Part shown: positions 59,626 to 64,000 of the stretch, piece by piece
Layout: each line of letters starts with the position of its first letter
Numbering within the stretch: the stretch's first letter is position 1
Assembly: GCA_025916675.1 (NCBI GenBank)
Contig: CP098402.1
Location: forward strand, 3,219,205 to 3,283,204
Source: Phycisphaera sp.
Lineage (GTDB): Bacteria > Planctomycetota > Phycisphaerae > Phycisphaerales > UBA1924
Length of the DNA: 64,000 bases
Reading direction: 5' to 3'
Notes under the pieces: generated by a model
Databases searched by the model: none
The model's input: the letters and a program-made list of their open reading frames with translations, nothing else
What the model was told of the DNA's origin: nothing
Program-made: the position numbers and the translations under genes

Positions 59626-59859
59626 ATGTCAGAAGACCACCCCAGACCTGTTGCGTTGCTCCGGCTCGGCCGGCTCGAGGCCGCGATCAATGAGCGATTC
59701 ACGAGGCCAGACCCGGAGCACCCGCACCGGCTCGACTTTGTGCTCACCATCCGGAGCCGCGACGGCAGCCGCTTCGACGGGCTCACGATTGATGACCTTC
59801 CGGTCGCCGAGAAGCTGATCGCTTGGGCGTACGACTGGTTGTTCGACGCCAACAGCTAA
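59626..59859 (+). CDS. Small acidic protein of the mobile region
   Basis: 77 residues, GAAAGGA upstream. ALLRLGRLEAAINERFTRPD and LTIDDLPVAEKLIAWAYDWL are its conserved-looking parts. It has its own terminator downstream (59876-59907). Function unknown. Confidence 0.55.
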   Translation: MSEDHPRPVALLRLGRLEAAINERFTRPDPEHPHRLDFVLTIRSRDGSRFDGLTIDDLPVAEKLIAWAYDWLFDANS

Positions 59860-59875
59860 TCAACCGCCTCTTGTC

Positions 59876-59910
59876 AAGGCCGGTTCTCCACACGGGGGGC
59901 CGGCCTTCTT
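59876..59910 (+). terminator. Terminator after 59626-59859
   Basis: AAGGCCGG (59876-59883) pairs with CCGGCCTT (59900-59907), 16-nt loop, then CTT. Confidence 0.65.
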
Positions 59911-59998
59911 CGTGTCTACGGGCGAACTCATCGGTATCCGCCCAGAATCGAGATCCCGCCAGCTCCCGCTCGTCTTCGGCGTGCGTTAGACTGATGGC

Positions 59999-60334
59999 AT
60001 GGACGACACCCTTCGCCAGTCGATCGAGCGTTTCACCGCCGAGCTCGCATCATGGCTCGAGCAACCCGGCGAGGCCTCGAAGGAGCTCGCCGCCATCCGC
60101 TTCCGGATCGACACTCTGAAGGGCCAGCTCAGCGGCCCAGGGCTCAACGAGATGCTCAAGGGCCTGGCCGATGCCGAGCGTGCGGCCGAACGCCAACGCC
60201 AGCACGAGGCCGCCCTCGCCATCGCGGAGCTGTGCCGGCCTTTGGGCGTGGTATTGGAGCCCAAGGAGCCACCCAAGCGCAAGCCCAGGGCTCGGAGCCA
60301 GAACAAGCCCACGGCACAGCCCAGGGGCGAGTGA
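59999..60334 (+). CDS. Small helical protein of the mobile region
   Basis: 111 residues: two long helices (LRQSIERFTAELASWLEQPG, NEMLKGLADAERAAERQRQH) and a basic Lys/Arg-rich tail (EPPKRKPRARSQNKP) suited to nucleic-acid contact. Followed by a GC hairpin at 60339-60361. Confidence 0.55.
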   Translation: MDDTLRQSIERFTAELASWLEQPGEASKELAAIRFRIDTLKGQLSGPGLNEMLKGLADAERAAERQRQHEAALAIAELCRPLGVVLEPKEPPKRKPRARSQNKPTAQPRGE

Positions 60335-60338
60335 CGGC

Positions 60339-60361
60339 GGGCCCCAAGCTTGCGGGGGCCC
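60339..60361 (+). terminator. Hairpin after 59999-60334
   Basis: GGGCCCC (60339-60345) with GGGGCCC (60355-60361), 9-nt loop; no clear T tract. Confidence 0.5.
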
Positions 60362-60501
60362 TCATTGGCGGGTCACTCACGGTTCACAGAGATGGTTCGG
60401 AGCAACCCGAAAACGCATCCATTTGCATGTGGAACAACCGACGCACTTGACCTGGTGCGGTGAGGGTGGCAAAAATCTGCTGCAATTGGATAGCCAGATA
60501 T

Positions 60502-60708
60502 GTTTTTGCTATGCAAAAACTCACAATCTACCCACCTGGAGGGTGTGCAGAGGCATGATCTGGCCAACGTGTCCCCGTTGGATCGGGACCAAGGACCGGC
60601 CGTCCTTGGATGCGGCGTTCCGGTTCATGGACGGATCACTCTGCCCGTTCGTTGGCGGGTCGTAATCGTGCCATGAACCGGGGGGTCTCGCCCGGTGGTT
60701 GAGACCCC
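60502..60708. other. Candidate oriT: cluster of five inverted repeats before mobC
   Basis: In order: GTTTTTGC-TAT-GCAAAAAC (60502-60520); CCAACG...CGTTGG (60564-60581); CCAAGGAC-CGGCC-GTCCTTGG (60589-60609); CCGGTTCATGG...CCATGAACCGG (60620-60681); GGGGTCTC...GAGACCCC (60682-60708). Packed inverted repeats directly upstream of mobC and the relaxase gene are the usual form of an origin of transfer. The nick site cannot be named. Confidence 0.6.
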
Positions 60709-60743
60709 GGTCCGATTGCGAGGGCGTTAGGGAGAGCGTGGGC

Positions 60744-61118
60744 ATGGCACAGACCCAAGCAGCACAGAAGGGGCCCGGCGGGAGGCCAAAGCTCGACGAC
60801 GAAGAGCGTCGGTGCCGGCCGACACACATCCGCTGGACGATCGCCGAGTACAACAGCATCCACACGAACGCCGACCTGGCGGGGGTGAGCGTGAGCGAGT
60901 ACGTCCGGCGGCGATCGCTCGGCCTTCCGGTGGTGGCTAAGCACGCCAGATCGGACGCCCGATTGGTGCACGAACTCAATGCGATCGGGGTGAACCTGAA
61001 CCAGATCGCGCGCAACCTCAACACCGGCCGTAAGGGCGTGCGTGCGGTCGATCTCGACGACATTCTGGTCCAACTCCGTGACGCCCTCGGCCGGGCTATA
61101 GAGCAGCTTGATGATTAA
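60744..61118 (+). CDS. mobC: MobC-like relaxosome accessory protein
   Basis: 124 residues from ATG 60744, GGGAGA upstream. Ribbon-helix-helix style N-terminus (THIRWTIAEYNSIHTNADLA, SVSEYVRRRSLGLPV), then ELNAIGVNLNQIARNLNTGR, the MobC family motif. It binds oriT hairpins and helps the relaxase. Its stop overlaps the relaxase start. Confidence 0.8.
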   Translation: MAQTQAAQKGPGGRPKLDDEERRCRPTHIRWTIAEYNSIHTNADLAGVSVSEYVRRRSLGLPVVAKHARSDARLVHELNAIGVNLNQIARNLNTGRKGVRAVDLDDILVQLRDALGRAIEQLDD

Positions 61119-62562
61119 CGTTGTGACCGAACACGGATCGAGCTTCAAGGGCCTCATGGCCTATCTGTTGCATGACGTTGGTTCGCGCGATTCGTCCGAG
61201 CGCGTGGCCTTCACGCACACGCACAACCTGGCGACTGATGACGCGGAGCAGGCCTGGAAGGTGATGGTCGCGACGGCCAAGAGCCAGGCCGATCTGAAGG
61301 CCTCCGCCGGTATCAAGAACACCGGCCGCCGCTCCCACAAGACTGTCACGCACTACGTGCTGTCATGGCACCCGAGCGAGTACGAGACGCTCACCCGTGA
61401 AGAGATGATCAACGCCGCGACCCAGTCTTTGCGCTACCTCGGGGTCGATGAGGGCGAGCGGATCGGCAAGAAGGTGACCGCCAAGCGGACCCAGCGCGGC
61501 GACGAGCACCAGGCGATCTTCGTGGCCCACGACGAGGGGCCGGGCAAGCCGAAGCACATCCACGTCGCACTCAATCGTGTGCATCCAGAGCATGGGGTCA
61601 TGCTGCCGGACACGAAGGACTACGAGAAGCTGAGTGCATGGAGTTTGGACTTCAGGCGAGCCCAGGGCAAGGAGCACCTGTGCCCCGAGCGTGTGAAGAA
61701 CGCGGCGAAGCGGGCCCAGGGCGTGCTGACGTCTCATGTACGCAAGCCACGGAACGTGTACGAACAGGAGCAGGCGATCGAGGCCGCCCAAGATCCGAAG
61801 CACAAGACCGAGCTCGAGATGTTGGCCAAGAAGACCAAGGAGATCCGCGCCAAGGAAGCGATGATCAGAACCAGGAACGCCGAAGGCCTCCGCACGCTCG
61901 AGATGAAGCATATCGCGGCCATGACATCCGAACGCGATCGGGCGGCGAGGGTCATCAGGGCCAAGCGGTCTGAGATCCGTGCAGCCTACGCGACCAAGAT
62001 CGACGCTCTGACCGAGAAGCAACGCGGTGAACGCGACGCGTTCTTCGAGGGCTACCGCACCGCCGCCGGCCACGCTCGCAACGCGTGGCAGGCATTCCAG
62101 ACCAAGGAGTGGATGCGGGACATCCGGACCAAGCCCCTCCACTCCATCAAGCACGCCTTCACGCTGGCCTACGACGCGGGCTTGCAGCTCAACGACATCG
62201 AACACTTCCACAGGCGGGAGATTGCGGTACTCCGCGGTCAACGCAGAGCCGAGGAGCGCGAAGCGGGCCGAGAGGTTCGACAATCGCAGAAGGCCAGGAT
62301 GGCCACGCTGCGGCAGGACTACACGCGGGACCGCCTGGGCTTCTTGCTCGAGCGGCAGATGGACCGGGCCAAGCTGCGGGCCGAGTGGCGGCAGCTCGAG
62401 AAAGACCGGCAGCGGACCGTGAGCCGTGGCGGACGCACGTGGGCCGCGTCACCCCAGGGTTCCAAAGAGGGTGTTTCGGATGAAGTCCTCGAGAAGGCCA
62501 GGCTAATGCGTGAGGCCCGTGAGCAACGCCGGCGTGATCGAGGCCGAGGGCTCGAGCGGTAG
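61111..62562 (+). CDS. mobA: Relaxase / mobilization nuclease (MobA/VirD2 type)
   Basis: 483 residues from ATG 61111, overlapping the mobC stop. HYVLSWHPSE near 80 and KPKHIHVALNRVHPEHG near 147-163 give the histidine triad of MOBP/MOBQ-type relaxases; Tyr residues near the N-terminus (YLLHDVG) may include the nucleophile. The C-terminal 300 residues are a long Arg/Lys/Glu-rich coiled coil typical of mobilization proteins. It nicks oriT and leads the strand to the coupling protein encoded at the window end. Confidence 0.85.
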   Translation: MINVVTEHGSSFKGLMAYLLHDVGSRDSSERVAFTHTHNLATDDAEQAWKVMVATAKSQADLKASAGIKNTGRRSHKTVTHYVLSWHPSEYETLTREEMINAATQSLRYLGVDEGERIGKKVTAKRTQRGDEHQAIFVAHDEGPGKPKHIHVALNRVHPEHGVMLPDTKDYEKLSAWSLDFRRAQGKEHLCPERVKNAAKRAQGVLTSHVRKPRNVYEQEQAIEAAQDPKHKTELEMLAKKTKEIRAKEAMIRTRNAEGLRTLEMKHIAAMTSERDRAARVIRAKRSEIRAAYATKIDALTEKQRGERDAFFEGYRTAAGHARNAWQAFQTKEWMRDIRTKPLHSIKHAFTLAYDAGLQLNDIEHFHRREIAVLRGQRRAEEREAGREVRQSQKARMATLRQDYTRDRLGFLLERQMDRAKLRAEWRQLEKDRQRTVSRGGRTWAASPQGSKEGVSDEVLEKARLMREAREQRRRDRGRGLER

Positions 62563-62570
62563 CAATCGGT

Positions 62571-62843
62571 TTAGATCCCCCAACGTTCCCGCCGGCGTCC
62601 ATCCAGCCACGCGACAATCCCGCTGAAGGCCTCGTCGAAGCCGAGGTTCTGCAAGCGTGCCTCTTCGTCGGCGTACCCGGCGAGCTCGGCGTAGGAGAAC
62701 CCGTTGAGCAGGACGAGCGAGTCGGCCTGCTCCCAGACCAGACGGAAAGCGGTGCACGAGCGCGTCGAGCCGTCGGGGAGCGAGATCTCTCTCGTTTCGC
62801 GCTCGATCCAGCGCTCGATCTTGTATTCGGTCCAGAAGCCCAT
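62571..62843 (-). CDS. Small protein of unknown function
   Basis: 90 residues from ATG 62843. MGFWTEYKIERWIERETREI and LVLLNGFSYAELAGYADEEA, ending FSGIVAWLDGRRRERWGI. Its 3' end faces the relaxase end with 8 bases between. No family recognised; the weak ribosome site makes it uncertain. Confidence 0.5.
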   Translation of the reverse strand: MGFWTEYKIERWIERETREISLPDGSTRSCTAFRLVWEQADSLVLLNGFSYAELAGYADEEARLQNLGFDEAFSGIVAWLDGRRRERWGI

Positions 62844-62892
62844 GCACCATCATGCCATGAACCGGCCGCTCCGTGCAAGTTCTCGAGGCCTG

Positions 62893-63195
62893 CTACATCC
62901 CCTGTCCTCGGGTTGCCCGCTCGAACGCCTGCTTGGCCGCCTTGCGGCGCATCTCCAGCCGGGCCCGGATCGCCTCGATCTCCTTCAGGATCTTATGGTC
63001 CTGCTGCGTCCGAGCCTCGCGCGCGACCGAGCCCATCGGGGTGAGCGTCTGCTGGGGCTTCGGCTGGGAGAGCTGCTTGTGCAGCTCGTCGATCTGAGCC
63101 CTGTTCACCGGCCGTGCGACGGGGATGATGTCCCGATCGCGTGGTGTATTCGGTGACGCATGATCGTTGAATCCGGTATGGGTGTCATCGGGCAT
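62893..63195 (-). CDS. Small helical protein of the conjugation module
   Basis: 100 residues, AAGGAG upstream of ATG 63195. RAQIDELHKQLSQPKPQQTL and QQDHKILKEIEAIRARLEMR form long helices. The start overlaps the previous gene's stop by 11 bases, so it is in the transfer operon. Role unknown. Confidence 0.6.
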   Translation of the reverse strand: MPDDTHTGFNDHASPNTPRDRDIIPVARPVNRAQIDELHKQLSQPKPQQTLTPMGSVAREARTQQDHKILKEIEAIRARLEMRRKAAKQAFERATRGQGM

Positions 63196-63544
63196 GGCGT
63201 GCTCCTTCGTGCGTGCTTACCTGGCCACTCGCCTGGGCGTCGGTGAGCCTTCCGATCAACTGTTTCAGCCGCTGGTGCACCGGTGGCTGCGGCCTCATGA
63301 ACTTCACCACAGGCACGTCTTCGTGTGACAGCGGGCCCCCGAGCTTGGTCGGGCCCGTCAGGGTCCAGTACTCGGCGTACAGCACGGTGTTGATGCGGGG
63401 GTCTGCGCTGGTGCGTGACTCCCATCGCACGTGCGGCAGGCCAACAACGTCGGCGACGACCACCAGGCCCACCAGGAAGCCGACACACGCCAAGAGCCGT
63501 GACACGCTCGAGCGTGGCTTGAGTTCGTTCGCTGACCTTCCCAT
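63185..63544 (-). CDS. Membrane-anchored protein of the conjugation module
   Basis: 119 residues from ATG 63544, AAAGGAGG upstream. One transmembrane helix (about 16-35, RLLACVGFLVGLVVVADVVG), then a periplasmic or cytoplasmic domain. It lies between the coupling protein (stop one base before its start) and the next gene (11-base overlap), so probably a transfer accessory protein. Confidence 0.6.
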   Translation of the reverse strand: MGRSANELKPRSSVSRLLACVGFLVGLVVVADVVGLPHVRWESRTSADPRINTVLYAEYWTLTGPTKLGGPLSHEDVPVVKFMRPQPPVHQRLKQLIGRLTDAQASGQVSTHEGARHAR

Positions 63545-63545
63545 C

Positions 63546-64000
63546 TCAGCCTCCTTTCGACGGCTTGCGGTAATACGGGTTGGGTGCCGCCCGGCGGCGG
63601 AGCCTGGGGTTGCGGAAGTACGGCGTGGTCATGACCTTGAACGGCGGGCTGTTCTTGTAGAAGACCAGGGCCTTGTTCTCGGGCAGCTCGCGGACCTGCT
63701 CGGGCAGGATCAGCCGCTGGCCGTGTTGGCTGGTCGAGGTCGAGTAGTCTGGGCCCGAGCGGTTGCCGAAGCCGTCGGGCCGAACGCTGTGCGACGTTTG
63801 GTGGGCCGTCTTGCTGCCGGCCAGGTCGGCGAGCATCTTGCAGGTCTCACGGTCGCGAACGCCGAGACCAACGACCATCTCGCACATGGCGAGCAGCTCC
63901 CGCGCGCGTGAGTCGCCGTAGATTGCTCGCAGCTGCTCGTACGATTGCAGATAGATGATGGGCACCAGGCCGAGCTTCCGGCCGAGCGCGACACATTTAA
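63546..64000 (-). CDS. Type IV coupling protein, VirD4/TraG-like, C-terminal part
   Basis: Open from the window end (KCVALGRKLGLVPIIYLQSYEQLRAIYG) to the stop at 63546. RARELLAMCEMVVGLGVRDRET and LPEQVRELPENKALVFYKNSPP with FKVMTTPYF are the C-terminal ATPase-end signatures of VirD4/TraD coupling proteins. Walker motifs lie outside the window. It couples the relaxosome to a type IV secretion channel, so a conjugation machine probably continues beyond. Confidence 0.85.
   Translation of the reverse strand, partial: KCVALGRKLGLVPIIYLQSYEQLRAIYGDSRARELLAMCEMVVGLGVRDRETCKMLADLAGSKTAHQTSHSVRPDGFGNRSGPDYSTSTSQHGQRLILPEQVRELPENKALVFYKNSPPFKVMTTPYFRNPRLRRRAAPNPYYRKPSKGG

Noticed and set aside
1-64000. 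CRISPR arrays
   Set aside because: No regularly spaced identical repeats of 24-40 bases were seen anywhere; the short repeats at 33394-33612 are irregular.

Overview
The window most likely comes from a Phycisphaerales-like planctomycete (Planctomycetota) with high GC content. Three lines of evidence support this. There are secreted proteins ending in paired dockerin-like repeats of the form D-x-D-G-D-G-x-L-T-x-F-D-F-L-x-F-Q-N (ends at 3127 and 11350, plus a remnant at 21984). There are small exported proteins with a Pro-rich, hydrophobic, Arg-rich sorting tail (8166-8788, 58368-58982). There is also an ECF sigma factor coupled to a WD40 Ser/Thr kinase. This assignment is an inference from protein style, not from a phylogenetic marker.

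Layout. 1-3.2 kb holds a FabF-like ketosynthase N-terminus and a dockerin-tailed secreted protein. 3.2-7.4 kb is a remnant phage structural block on the minus strand (portal C-terminus, scaffold-like, SU10-type capsid, connector/tail proteins, small membrane protein), cut sharply at 7400 by a non-coding repeat. 8-15.6 kb holds host-style secreted proteins and a sigma/kinase operon. 15.6-23.5 kb is a recombination scrapyard: further copies of the non-coding repeat, a tRNA-Pro-like gene with odd features, solo IS3-type ends, truncated VOC and transposase genes, two lipoproteins, and a complete IS3-family element inserted into a dockerin gene. 23.5-31 kb is a Gabija-like defence pair (OLD-family ATPase/TOPRIM nuclease and UvrD-like helicase) followed by membrane or exported proteins of unknown role and another IS3 remnant.

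From about 31.6 kb to the end the window reads as an integrated plasmid-like or conjugative/mobilizable element with cargo. Its backbone has an excisionase-like protein, a ParA plus ribbon-helix-helix partition pair with upstream repeats, a winged-helix replication-initiator-like protein with a candidate counter-transcribed RNA in its leader, a tyrosine recombinase, ArdC, a candidate oriT, MobC, a relaxase and the C-terminus of a VirD4-type coupling protein. Cargo includes a bacterial ubiquitin-like conjugation operon (NTase, XRE regulator, Ubl, E2, JAB-E1, DUF6527, GIY-YIG) driven by a near-consensus promoter with a perfect palindromic operator. It also includes a 2237-residue RHS protein with a variable C-terminus and putative immunity gene, two toxin-antitoxin modules plus a decayed third, a second sigma-like factor, and an M49-like metallohydrolase candidate.

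The strongest candidates for new biology are the Ubl operon with its NTase, GIY-YIG and palindromic operator, and the tRNA-linked non-coding repeat family at mosaic junctions. Next are the predicted antisense RNA at the rep leader and the cluster of hairpins upstream of mobC. All functional calls rest on motif reading by eye; no database search was run.
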